A DNA stretch of 30,872 nucleotides from a virus: positions 1 to 30,872 of IMG/VR virus record IMGVR_UViG_3300034106_000877. One strand, given 5' to 3'. The notes beneath the pieces were generated by a model. The model saw only the letters and a program-made list of their open reading frames with translations. It had not been told where the DNA came from and made no database searches. A program made the position numbers and the translations under genes. Shown one piece after another: positions 13,603-21,182 of this stretch. Within the stretch, counting starts at the first letter, position 1, and each line of letters starts with the position of its first letter.

Positions 13603-15469
13603 ATTGCGCGCCGGATGGGCGTGATAGAAAGTCTAGATCGGATCTGCTAGACCCAATCACATTCACGGTTGTTGCAGGGCTTCCACCGTTAATGCTTGAA
13701 CTGGTTACACTGTTATCGCTATTGTCTACATTGACATTAACTTGCTGAGCACCGCCGCCTGCTCCAGCGCCATTCACAGTTGCTATACCACTTACGGTAT
13801 CTTCTGAGACAACACCCGAGAGAGCTTGTCTTAACATTACGATATTCTTAATAGCAGTATCGTAATCAACATCCGGAGAAGCTAGCCCTTTGATCGCGGC
13901 GCCAAAGATATATCCGCCTTCTTCTCCCATGATCGCGGCTTCTATAATAGGAACTGCTTCCTTAAGATCTTCAGCAAACTCTCTTATTCTAAGTTTTTTC
14001 CCATCAAACTGAAGTTGGCCGATCTTATCTAGAGATACGGTCAATCTATCTAATGCGTCTGCTCCTTGAGTAAGCTCATCGGCATTATCCGCCAATTTCA
14101 TGAGCTGTTCAAATGGGCTATCAACACCGAAGAATGAAAGGACAGCCGTGACCGCGTTGGCCATCGTTCCTACAAAGTTACCTGCGGCAAATGCTGTAAG
14201 ACCAGCGCCAATACCAACCATCGATAAGAAAAACTTGCTGCTTTCTCCAATAAAAGTATCATCTCCAGGAAGTGAGTCGCCAATAGAAAGAAGCGCAAGC
14301 ACGTCACTCTTGATCTTAAGTGCCCAATCTTCATCATTCATTAAGGCAGACAGGCCTGAAATCGCACTACCTGCACTAAAGACTGCAAGACCTGTTCCTA
14401 TGCCAGTCATGGCTGCTAGGAACGTACCAGTTTCACCGAATGCTTCAGTTGTGCCGCCAAGAGAATCTTCTATCGACATTAATATTCCAACGTCGTCTTT
14501 GATCTTTTGCGCCCAGTCTGTGTTGTTTATTAATTCTGCTATACCTACGCCAGCCGAACCTGCCCCAAACAATGCAAGACCTGCTGCGATACCACTCATG
14601 ACTGCCAGGAAAGTACCGGTTTCACCGAATGATTCTAGTTTACCACCAAGAGAATCAGAAATAGATAGTAATGTTAGGACGTTATTCTTGGTATTTTGCG
14701 CCCACTCTTCTCCACCGCCGAACCGCGCAAGCACTTCGCCAATGCCAGCAATTCCACTGCCAATGCCGAATGCTGCAAGACCGAGAGCCAGCCCAGTCAT
14801 CGCCAAACCAAACGTTCCGCCTGTAAGAAGAAAATCTATATTGCCTCCAGCGGCGTCAGAAATTGATAGTAGAGTTAATACATTATCTTTTACACTCTGA
14901 GCCCAGTTATCTACACCTAAGTAATTATTTAAGGCGTCAGCCAATCCGGCCGCTGCACTACCAACTCCGAACGATGCTAAACCTATACCGATACCTGTCA
15001 TTGCAGCTGCAAATAAGCCACCTTCTGCAAAGAACTGTAACATTCCAGCCGAGAAGGATTCAGAAATAGAGAAAAGCTCTAATACGTTTTCTTTTACTTT
15101 TGCACCATCAAAATCTTCAAGCGCTTGTAAAAAATAACCCCCACCAGCTAGCAATGCACCGATACCAAGACCAGCTGCCCCAACACCCATGCCGATGCCA
15201 GACGCAGCGCTTCCTATTCCGCTTCCAATCCCCGATGCTACATTACCAACACTAGATACTGCGCTGCCTATACCAGTTCCTATACTGCCAATCCCAGATA
15301 AAGCTCCACCTAAAGAGCTTCTATTTGCGCTCCCAAGCTGTGATGCCCTTTGTTGCGATGCAGACATACCTTGCTGTAAAACAAGTATGTTTGACAACAC
15401 GGAGCTCTGACCAGAGATGTTCGTGTTAATAGATTCTAGGACTATTTTTAGGTCGTCTAATGTTGCCAT
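13601..15469 (-). CDS. Probable tape measure protein
   Basis: A 622-residue protein, the last gene of the leftward tail operon. The N-terminal 50 residues are helical (LKIVLESINTNISGQSSVLS), followed by a glycine-zipper-like hydrophobic tract (about 52-112: repeated SGIGS, GIGMGVGAAG) suited to membrane insertion. Five tandem repeats of 63-68 residues occupy about 120-449, and the C-terminal tail is Asn/Ser/Gly-rich. It follows a gp26-family gene and a 55-residue ORF with the layout of tail assembly chaperones, which always precede tape measure genes in lambda-like tails. Its length would span about 93 nm at 0.15 nm per residue, close to T4's gp29 (590 residues, tail near 98 nm). I see no direct resemblance to gp29; a structural protein of other function is the alternative. 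Confidence 0.68.
   Translation of the reverse strand: MATLDDLKIVLESINTNISGQSSVLSNILVLQQGMSASQQRASQLGSANRSSLGGALSGIGSIGTGIGSAVSSVGNVASGIGSGIGSAASGIGMGVGAAGLGIGALLAGGGYFLQALEDFDGAKVKENVLELFSISESFSAGMLQFFAEGGLFAAAMTGIGIGLASFGVGSAAAGLADALNNYLGVDNWAQSVKDNVLTLLSISDAAGGNIDFLLTGGTFGLAMTGLALGLAAFGIGSGIAGIGEVLARFGGGEEWAQNTKNNVLTLLSISDSLGGKLESFGETGTFLAVMSGIAAGLALFGAGSAGVGIAELINNTDWAQKIKDDVGILMSIEDSLGGTTEAFGETGTFLAAMTGIGTGLAVFSAGSAISGLSALMNDEDWALKIKSDVLALLSIGDSLPGDDTFIGESSKFFLSMVGIGAGLTAFAAGNFVGTMANAVTAVLSFFGVDSPFEQLMKLADNADELTQGADALDRLTVSLDKIGQLQFDGKKLRIREFAEDLKEAVPIIEAAIMGEEGGYIFGAAIKGLASPDVDYDTAIKNIVMLRQALSGVVSEDTVSGIATVNGAGAGGGAQQVNVNVDNSDNSVTSSSINGGSPATTVNVIGSSRSDLDFLSRPSGAQ
14123..15112 (-). repeat. 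Five tandem 63-68 residue protein repeats in the tape measure gene
   Basis: Each unit begins WA-x-x-x-K-x-D/N-V, continues LLSI-x-D-S-L-G-G, then a G-T-F-x-x-A-M-T-G-I-G segment and G-L-A-x-F-x-A-G-S-A, at about residues 120-188, 189-255, 256-318, 319-381 and 382-449. The third and fourth copies are the most alike, and the first and last are worn. The repeats are clear in protein but diverged in DNA. Confidence 0.85.
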
Positions 15470-15477
15470 GTCTTGGC

Positions 15478-15645
15478 CTACTTTCTCTTTTCTTCTTCTT
15501 TCTTAATGTAGTCCACTAAAAGATCGTAGTATAGATCTCTTTCAAAAGGCATAGAACTTTCAATATCAAACATACTGTATTTGTGGTGTTGAACCATACC
15601 AAACATCTTATTATAATATATGGACAGGTTTGTATGACTCAACAT
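15478..15645 (-). CDS. Small tail assembly chaperone-like ORF (55 aa), candidate -1 frameshift extension of the gp26-family protein
   Basis: Read on the minus strand, ATG 15645-15643 shares its A with the TAA stop of the preceding gene (TAATG), and the frame ends at TAG 15480-15478, eight bases before the tape measure ATG. The second half (MFDIESSMPFERDLYYDLLV, then DYIKKEEEKRK) has the helix-MPF-helix pattern common in C-terminal domains of tail assembly chaperones (the lambda T position) and in small T4-like ORFs at this site. It can be translated by reinitiation, or as the C-terminal part of a fusion if ribosomes slip back one base at the T7 run just upstream. Confidence 0.85.
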   Translation of the reverse strand: MLSHTNLSIYYNKMFGMVQHHKYSMFDIESSMPFERDLYYDLLVDYIKKEEEKRK

Positions 15646-16346
15646 TAGATAAAAAAAGTTTGGGTTCCTTGTATTACGAAAGTCTTATCTTCGCCTGCTC
15701 TATTTCTATACGGTATCTCGTGTCTTATCTTAGGAATTGTATCAAAGAATTCTTTAAGCTTCTTAACGGAATCTGCGTGAAGACTCTCAACAAAAGTGTC
15801 TACTTCTTTTTTCGTAAAGTCTTTAAAGTTATACACTTCTTCTTCTGATACTAATCTATCCATGCAAGATAGCATTATTTCTAAGTTCTTTTCAGCGCTT
15901 GGTTTCTCTTGCGTTAAGAAGTCAAAGAATACATCTATGCTAGGATACTTTAAGAATAGAGTATATGTGTCATTAAGTTTTATTCTATTCGTATGTTTAT
16001 CGTCTCTTTCTACCTTAACGTTATTTAGATCCAATTCGAGCTGCACCTCGTCTTTTGTATCCGGATCTTCGATCTTAAACTTTACGATGTTATCGATCGA
16101 CTTCGCTCTTATATTAATAAGAAGATACTCTAGATCAAACAACGCAAGATCTTCGATGTCGTAATCAATTAAACAGTTATTCACGACTTGTTTCACTGAG
16201 TTTATAATCTGTGCCGGATCTTGAGTCTCTTGAGCGATGAGAAGTATCTTTTCTTCCTTTACAGTGAAGGGTCTAAACTTAACTTTCTTATCGTTCGACG
16301 GAAGTTTAAGTTCGTATATAGGTAGGGTAATCTTAGGTAGCGCCAT
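15645..16346 (-). CDS. gp26: T4 gp26-family baseplate / tail assembly protein
   Basis: A 233-residue protein starting MALPKITLPIYELKLPSNDKK, then VKFRPFTVKEEKILLIA. This opening is typical of the T4_baseplate (gp26) family, which is widespread in T4-like phages. T4 gp26 is 208 residues. It is described as a baseplate hub assembly protein. Its position immediately before a small overlapping ORF and the tape measure gene is instead that of a lambda G-type tail assembly chaperone. AAGGAG precedes its ATG. The final codons form a slippery T7 run (see separate entry), so two products of 233 and about 289 residues are predicted. It is acidic at the C-terminal half and has no membrane segment. Confidence 0.85.
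   Translation of the reverse strand: MALPKITLPIYELKLPSNDKKVKFRPFTVKEEKILLIAQETQDPAQIINSVKQVVNNCLIDYDIEDLALFDLEYLLINIRAKSIDNIVKFKIEDPDTKDEVQLELDLNNVKVERDDKHTNRIKLNDTYTLFLKYPSIDVFFDFLTQEKPSAEKNLEIMLSCMDRLVSEEEVYNFKDFTKKEVDTFVESLHADSVKKLKEFFDTIPKIRHEIPYRNRAGEDKTFVIQGTQTFFI
15651..15657 (-). promoter_or_regulatory. Candidate programmed -1 ribosomal frameshift site (T TTT TTT)
   Basis: On the minus strand the gp26-family gene ends ACT TTT TTT ATC TAA. The last T of ACT plus the two Phe codons make an in-phase X XXY YYZ heptamer. After a -1 slip, reading continues TAT CTA ATG, which is the frame of the 55-residue ORF. The site is two codons before the zero-frame stop. I see no strong hairpin downstream. 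Confidence 0.65.
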
Positions 16347-16361
16347 ATCATAGTCTCCTTA

Positions 16362-17159
16362 TTATCTAAAAATATTTCCAATATTGCTCAGACCGGTTTT
16401 TATCTGAGACAATGAATTGTTCACATTTATGAGCTTTGTGTTAAAATTAGTGAATGAGTTAATTGCATCTTGAACAGAAGTCGGCAGGTTACCTTGGTTT
16501 ATAAGTTGACCTGTTGTGCCAATTCTGTTGATTAGTTCTAAGAAGCCGTTTCCTCTATTATTTCTTTCAGAGTAAGTACCTGGTTTAAAACCAGATACAC
16601 TTAGATGCGAGTATGCAAAGTTGACTGTAGCTGTTGCGTATGAATCGGTGTCTGACCAAGATAGAGTTTCTCCAGATATCTCTGTTGGAAACGCGTCCTC
16701 GAGAACATACTCATAGTAACCGTTTGAGTCTGTGCTATAGCTTCGTATTACAATACGAGTCGATATGTCCTTTACGTACCCAACTTCATACGGAAGCTGA
16801 TCGTTAACTGAATTATACCCACCTCTAGTATAGTCAAAGTTTATAACACTTTGTAACCATTGGTGAAAAAAGCGCAATACTTGATGATCCGAGTCCAACA
16901 TAAAGACTGCATTAAATGGCGAGTGCGTCATCTGTGTTGGGATGGATTGTCTTACGCCGAACCCGTTTGGAAAGTTATCAGTGACCGCAACGTTTACTCC
17001 AGGCGCCTGCGCAGTTTGACAAAAGAATCTTAAATCACGCAGAGACATTCCGTTATTAAATGGCGGCACGTTCATAATCTCAACAACAAACAAATTCTTA
17101 CGGGCTGGTCCACCGTACTTATTCATTGTGCTCTTAAACTCGTTTATATTGAATGGCAT
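16362..17159 (-). CDS. gp54: Baseplate tail tube initiator gp54
   Basis: A 265-residue protein with the tail-tube fold that gp54 shares with gp19. Visible features are the N-terminal FKSTMNKYGGPARKNLFVVEI, the QAPGVNV strand typical of tube proteins, the MTHSPFNAVFML strand, and a terminal beta-segment WSDTDSYATATVNFAYSHL. A C-terminal helical tail (about 205-265, SVQDAINSFTNFNTKLINV onward) distinguishes gp54 from the shorter tube protein gp19 and would contact gp48. T4 gp54 is 320 residues. It is packed without gap behind the unrecognised gene upstream. Confidence 0.82.
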   Translation of the reverse strand: MPFNINEFKSTMNKYGGPARKNLFVVEIMNVPPFNNGMSLRDLRFFCQTAQAPGVNVAVTDNFPNGFGVRQSIPTQMTHSPFNAVFMLDSDHQVLRFFHQWLQSVINFDYTRGGYNSVNDQLPYEVGYVKDISTRIVIRSYSTDSNGYYEYVLEDAFPTEISGETLSWSDTDSYATATVNFAYSHLSVSGFKPGTYSERNNRGNGFLELINRIGTTGQLINQGNLPTSVQDAINSFTNFNTKLINVNNSLSQIKTGLSNIGNIFR

Positions 17160-17777
17160 TTATCTTCCGCCTCTTATGATCTTTCTTGAGTCTTCCCAGA
17201 CTTTAGTCTTACTTGCTCCAACGAAGTTTTCTGTCGGCAAGAAAAGTGCCATGTCCCACTCAGCTGGATTGATGTACACAAGTCTCGTTCTTACTTGTGA
17301 CGCTAGGTAGTGTTTCACGGTCGGCCTGAACTCTTTGTATTGAGAAGCACCATTCAATAAACTATATGAAGCCCTTAGTTTAGTTGTTTCGTCAAAGTTA
17401 TCATTTGATGTGACATTATATAACGCATCCATTAATTTAGCTCTTTGTGGCAGCGGCAAGTAGTGAAAGTTAATGCCAAGGAACCCGCCCTTTGCTTTAT
17501 TTATCGGGAATATAAGAGGAAACCTATCGTAATAAGGAAGTGTTTCTTTGTGCTTTGGATCATACACAAACATGTACATATGACCGATGCGAAATCTGTT
17601 TTCGTATCGGTCAGTTCCCATTTCACGTACGAATTTTAATTCTTTATCTCTAAACTCAGATCTTGCAATGCCGTTTGCTTGGTCGCGATACCAATCACGA
17701 GCAGCCTTTGTTCTCGCAGGAACTTGGCCGGAACGAATTCCCTTTAGGAGAAGATCGTCAAAAACCTTTGCTGCCAT
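17160..17777 (-). CDS. Conserved hypothetical protein between gp4 and gp54 (205 aa)
   Basis: I do not recognise a named T4 counterpart. The N-terminal half is strongly basic and helical (RTKAARDWYRDQANGIAR). The centre has RIGHMYMFVYDPKHKETLPY and YDRFPLIFPINKAKGGFLG, followed by INFHYLPLPQRAKLMDAL. That central pattern recurs in virion or head-associated proteins of other myophages, from memory. No catalytic motif is evident. It ends directly before the gp54 ATG and starts one base after the gp4 stop. Head completion (as gp4), neck or tail assembly are the reasonable guesses; the co-transcribed T4 head genes gp2 and gp3 are candidates by place but not by visible similarity. Confidence 0.78.
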   Translation of the reverse strand: MAAKVFDDLLLKGIRSGQVPARTKAARDWYRDQANGIARSEFRDKELKFVREMGTDRYENRFRIGHMYMFVYDPKHKETLPYYDRFPLIFPINKAKGGFLGINFHYLPLPQRAKLMDALYNVTSNDNFDETTKLRASYSLLNGASQYKEFRPTVKHYLASQVRTRLVYINPAEWDMALFLPTENFVGASKTKVWEDSRKIIRGGR

Positions 17778-17778
17778 C

Positions 17779-18237
17779 TTACTTAATTCCTAAATGATCT
17801 TCGGTTATGATTTGAAACTGCCAACCCTTTTCGGCGCAGAACTTTCTTGCTGCTATCCATTTTGCTTCGTTTACACCGTAGGTCTTCACTTCGTTGATGT
17901 ACCTTCTTGAAACTCTGCCGGATGGCGTCGCATTCTTTTTCCTTATATCCGGTGGCTTTGTTTGAGCCTTGGGTTTTATCTCTATCATTAATGTCTCGGT
18001 AGTTCCGCTTGCGTTCTTTTTCCTTAAAACGACGTCTGGAAAATAACGATGCATTCTTCCATCTACCGGCGACACGTATGGAACAATGTATTCTTCAGAA
18101 GCCCACCATAATACGTCAGGATGTTCATCAAGGTGACGAAAGAATTTAAATTCCCATAACGAACGATATGTAATTTTAGTCGGATCGCCGTTGTACTTCT
18201 CTGGGTGTTTTGGTCTAAATCGGCCTTTGTAGGACAT
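17779..18237 (-). CDS. gp4: Head completion protein gp4 (PD-(D/E)XK fold)
   Basis: A 152-residue protein, the same size as T4 gp4 (also called gene 50; about 150 residues), with the matching opening FRPKHPEKYNGDPTKI and TYRSLWEFKFFRHLD. It needs no partner gene product to be read as a TnsA-like endonuclease: E29 in the first helix, P67-D68 in YFPDVV, and E86-x-K88 in LMIEIKPK. In T4 it is needed to complete packaged heads before tail joining. It is the first gene of the leftward operon, about 40 bases from the facing late promoter, and carries the only complete PD-(D/E)XK signature in this operon. Confidence 0.93.
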   Translation of the reverse strand: MSYKGRFRPKHPEKYNGDPTKITYRSLWEFKFFRHLDEHPDVLWWASEEYIVPYVSPVDGRMHRYFPDVVLRKKNASGTTETLMIEIKPKAQTKPPDIRKKNATPSGRVSRRYINEVKTYGVNEAKWIAARKFCAEKGWQFQIITEDHLGIK

Positions 18238-18253
18238 GTCTTTCCGTTTTCAA

Positions 18254-18261
18254 TATAAATA
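18254..18261 (+). promoter_or_regulatory. T4-type late promoter for the rightward baseplate operon
   Basis: An exact TATAAATA in the 59-base gap between divergent genes. The start is expected near 18267, giving a leader of about 30 bases to gp48. It faces the leftward late promoter 17 bases downstream. Confidence 0.85.
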
Positions 18262-18278
18262 GAATCAATCTCATATCC

Positions 18279-18286
18279 TATTTATA
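18279..18286 (-). promoter_or_regulatory. T4-type late promoter for the leftward gp4-gp54-gp26-tape measure operon
   Basis: TATTTATA on the given strand is TATAAATA on the minus strand. The start is expected near 18273, with a leader of about 36 bases to the gp4 ATG. It sits immediately before the Shine-Dalgarno of gp48 on the other strand. Confidence 0.85.
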
Positions 18287-18296
18287 AAGGAAACGC

Positions 18297-19256
18297 GTGT
18301 TGGGAAATATAAACGACTTTCCGCAGCCAGCCATCAGAACAAGTAAAGCTTCTGCAACAATACAGAGCTTAAGGTTCCCTATTCATAATCAGGGTGCTCA
18401 TAGAATGCTGATGGTTTTCAATCAGTATAAGTATGTAGCTCCGGGTCAAAGAGGATTGAACAAACTAGGAAGTACCGGAAGAGGTAACGTCACCGGTCCA
18501 ACTCCTGCTGGAAAGACCACAATAGAACTACCGCTGCCGGTAAATCTTCAAGATTCATACAACGTTCGTGTTCAAGGATACGACGCAGAACTCAGTGGTG
18601 CTCTAGTTGCCGGAGCAGCATCTCAATTTGCAGGCGCTGGAGACTTGAGCTCAGGAAACATCGCTACTGCGCTCGGCGGTGTGCTTAGTGGTTCTGGATT
18701 GGATGCAAACTCTATACTATCTCCTAACATGGGTGATATATCTAGAAACGTTGCGTTTCTCGGAAGAAGAAGCCTTCCTTCTAATCTAGGAAGAGCTGTT
18801 GACACTGGACTAGGAAACACTATTAACCCAAAGACATCACTCTACTTTGATGGTGTTAACTTAAAGCAACTAACGTTTGATTGGAACCTAGCTCCACAAG
18901 ACGCTCGGGAATCCGATGTAATACGTGATATAACGAATACGATTAAGCGAAACATGCTACCGACATACGGCACCGCCGTTGGATTTTCACAAGCTCTCTT
19001 AAACTATCCAAGCACCGTAGATATATTCCTACTGGGCGTAGACCAGCAGTACTATATGTACTTTAAGACATCCATGATACAGGGATTTAACGTGAGCTAT
19101 ACTCCACACGGCCTAGCTATCGTAAAGGGTGGAAAGCCAGCAATGGTTAGTTTGAGCATGAATCTCGTTGAAGCTGACATCCATACCGCAGAAGATTATG
19201 GTGGTGCTTCAACATTTTCACCGTCTGTTGTACAAACTAGCATAGATGAAAGATAA
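18297..19256 (+). CDS. gp48: Baseplate tail tube cap gp48
   Basis: A 319-residue protein (T4 gp48: 364). The N-terminus is preceded by AAGGA and starts at GTG 18297 or TTG 18300; no ATG fits. Residues about 35-95 and 195-300 form the conserved beta-rich body (HRMLMVFNQYKYVAPGQRG; TFDWNLAPQDARES with SDVIRDITNTIKRNMLP; and the end SLSMNLVEADIHTAEDYGG, typical of gp48). Between them lies a Gly/Ala/Ser-rich stretch (about 100-150). It caps the baseplate hub and, with gp54, starts tube polymerisation. gp48 and gp54 are split here onto opposite strands under facing late promoters. Confidence 0.8.
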   Translation: MLGNINDFPQPAIRTSKASATIQSLRFPIHNQGAHRMLMVFNQYKYVAPGQRGLNKLGSTGRGNVTGPTPAGKTTIELPLPVNLQDSYNVRVQGYDAELSGALVAGAASQFAGAGDLSSGNIATALGGVLSGSGLDANSILSPNMGDISRNVAFLGRRSLPSNLGRAVDTGLGNTINPKTSLYFDGVNLKQLTFDWNLAPQDARESDVIRDITNTIKRNMLPTYGTAVGFSQALLNYPSTVDIFLLGVDQQYYMYFKTSMIQGFNVSYTPHGLAIVKGGKPAMVSLSMNLVEADIHTAEDYGGASTFSPSVVQTSIDER

Positions 19257-19258
19257 AA

Positions 19259-19645
19259 ATGAGCGGCGAATATTTTCAAAAACTACCAGAGGTAAGATAT
19301 AACAACGTTCTTGTGAGAGATATCACAAGACGAGTTAACTTTCTTAAACAGTCGATAGAAAACCCGTACGCGTTTCTTCCCTATACGATAGAAGAAGGCG
19401 ATCGCGCAGAAGACATCGCCTATCATTACTACGGCGATCCGAACTATGCATGGCTCGTGTATCTATCAAATAATATCATTGACCCGTATCACGATTGGCC
19501 TATGGATGAAGATACGTTCCATAATTATCTAATCGATAAGTATGCTGAGAAATCAGGAAAAACAGGATACGAAGTGATAGACTGGGCGCGTGATACTACG
19601 GATGCATTTGGCGACAATATAGTCTATTACTATAAAGAGGTATAA
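19259..19645 (+). CDS. gp53: Baseplate wedge protein gp53
   Basis: A 128-residue protein (T4 gp53: 196). The conserved LysM-like centre is clear: YTIEEGDRAEDIAYHYYGDPNYAWLV followed by NNIIDPYHDWPM, equivalent to T4's EEIANSIYGNPQLYWVLLM and NDNYDPYYGW (recalled). The C-terminal part of T4 gp53 is missing, as in other compact T4-like phages. It joins adjacent wedges around the hub. ATG 19259 is two bases after the gp48 stop. Confidence 0.9.
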   Translation: MSGEYFQKLPEVRYNNVLVRDITRRVNFLKQSIENPYAFLPYTIEEGDRAEDIAYHYYGDPNYAWLVYLSNNIIDPYHDWPMDEDTFHNYLIDKYAEKSGKTGYEVIDWARDTTDAFGDNIVYYYKEV

Positions 19646-19647
19646 AC

Positions 19648-19899
19648 ATGGCAGTTGATTTTATTAGACTTGCACCAGATAGTTTTCGAACTATCTTTCT
19701 TCGTAAAGAAGATCGTGTAATCCTAAGAACAGAAGCTGGAAGACGTATCGTAATTAAGCGTATCATTCCTGCTGAATGGGTTCCTTATCGCGTTTACGAA
19801 TACGAACAGGCATTAAACGATAATAAGAGAAATATACAACTCGTTGATCGTGTATACCTATCGCAGATCGAAAAAGAGATTGAAGACAAGATAAGATGA
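19648..19899 (+). CDS. Small conserved protein in the baseplate operon (83 aa)
   Basis: ATG 19648 lies two bases after the gp53 stop, and the gene ends in an ATGA overlap with the gp27-like gene, so it is a real member of the operon. The sequence is basic in its middle (TEAGRRIVIKRIIPAEW) and acidic-helical at the end (SQIEKEIEDKIR), with a beta-rich start (VDFIRLAPDSFRTIFL). I do not recognise a T4 counterpart. A minor baseplate hub or assembly protein is likely from context. Confidence 0.78.
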   Translation: MAVDFIRLAPDSFRTIFLRKEDRVILRTEAGRRIVIKRIIPAEWVPYRVYEYEQALNDNKRNIQLVDRVYLSQIEKEIEDKIR

Positions 19900-21182
19900 G
19901 TGGATTTGTTTTACCTGGTTACTATAAGCTTATCTCAGCGGTAGTCACGCCGCTGAACGGCGACGGCATAGAGATACTTAGCTTAATTCCAGAGTTTACG
20001 ATAGAAGAGTCTCTTGATAAGGATAGCATACGTGGAACTGCATCTGTGTATGACAATATCGGTCTGTTAGAAGATCTTCCTTTAAGAGGAGAAGAACTCC
20101 TTACGATTCAAATCGAAGACTCGCTAAAGAATAAAGTAACGCATGAGTTTGCGATATACAAAATCACAGATGTGAATATTAAAAAGACGAACGATGGTCT
20201 TACTTATAAAATACACTTTATGTCTAAGTATTCGTTTGAAGCAATGTTTCGAAGAATTATCGAACCGTTTAACGATACGATTTCTAATATAGTAGAAAAC
20301 GTGTTTCAAAACTACTATGTAGGACCTAAACAGCTCATTCTCGAAGATACGATTGGATTATTCCGTTGCATCGTTCCAAACTATACTCCTATGCAAACTA
20401 TGAACTTTCTTGCAAACAGAGCATACAGTCGAAAGAGTCCGTCGTGCTCTTTCCGTTTTTTTGAAACATCTGATAACTACTACTTCGTATCTGACGAGTA
20501 TCTTATCAATCGCTTCCTTGAGAATAAAGAAGAGATTAAAGAGTTTACATTTAGTGATGCAGTAGACAAGTCTGGTACAGCGTTTCTCGCTCAGATGAAG
20601 AACCTCGTTGAGATAAGAAACTCAGATAGAGTCAACACCGCGATGGATCTCGCGTCCGGTTCCTATCGTAGCAACGTAATTGAGATCGACCTCATAAAGA
20701 GACAAGTTACACTCCCTGGCAAGTCAAATAAGTATGAGTATAACTATCAGGATGCCAAGAAGAAGTACATGTCCGTGTCAGGAAAGGGAGAGGGTGAAGA
20801 CTCTCATACGGACGAATTCATAAACGGATACTTTACTCCTGAGAATGAAAGAAGATATATCGTCATACGGGACTATGACGACTCGGGCACTCAGCAACTG
20901 AGAGGTGATCAGTTCATTCCTGAGATAGTATCTAACCGTCTTGCATATCGCCATCACTTAAATCACACTATCGTGTACGCGAAGGCGCATGGCCGCCTTG
21001 ATTTCAGTGTTGGTGATATCGTTAACATTAAGATTCCTGAGTTTAAGATGTCGCCTAACCCGCAGCAGAATAGACAGCTATCCGGCTACTATATGATAAA
21101 TGATCTAACGCATGTCTTTAATAAAGACATACATCAGACTGATATGAAACTTGTTAAGTATGATTGGAGTACAACAGAATGA
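19896..21182 (+). CDS. gp27: Baseplate hub protein gp27-like
   Basis: A 428-residue protein (T4 gp27: 391) directly upstream of the gp5 spike gene. In the virion, gp27 trimers form the torus linking tail tube and spike. Segments supporting this are an N-terminal tube-like beta domain (FTIEESLDKDSIRGTASVYD; LRGEELLTIQIED; a strand-rich KIHFMSKYSF), a central domain with NYTPMQTMNFLANRAYSRKSPSCSF, common in gp27/gpD-type hub proteins, and a C-terminal domain ending in GRLDFSVGDIVNIKIPEF...GYYMINDLTHVF, the strand pair that closes the hub ring. It starts in an ATGA overlap. Similarity to T4 gp27 itself is low, so the name rests on domain pattern and place. Confidence 0.8.
   Translation: MSGFVLPGYYKLISAVVTPLNGDGIEILSLIPEFTIEESLDKDSIRGTASVYDNIGLLEDLPLRGEELLTIQIEDSLKNKVTHEFAIYKITDVNIKKTNDGLTYKIHFMSKYSFEAMFRRIIEPFNDTISNIVENVFQNYYVGPKQLILEDTIGLFRCIVPNYTPMQTMNFLANRAYSRKSPSCSFRFFETSDNYYFVSDEYLINRFLENKEEIKEFTFSDAVDKSGTAFLAQMKNLVEIRNSDRVNTAMDLASGSYRSNVIEIDLIKRQVTLPGKSNKYEYNYQDAKKKYMSVSGKGEGEDSHTDEFINGYFTPENERRYIVIRDYDDSGTQQLRGDQFIPEIVSNRLAYRHHLNHTIVYAKAHGRLDFSVGDIVNIKIPEFKMSPNPQQNRQLSGYYMINDLTHVFNKDIHQTDMKLVKYDWSTTE

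Noticed and set aside
14100-14900. Plus-strand open frame of 266 codons opposite the tape measure gene
   Set aside because: It mirrors the Gly/Ala repeats as Pro/Ala/Ser repeats. The minus frame has operon context and a proper start.
16362-17159. Calling this gene the tail tube protein gp19
   Set aside because: It has the tube fold but is much longer than gp19, with a C-terminal helical tail, and lies among baseplate genes as gp54 does.
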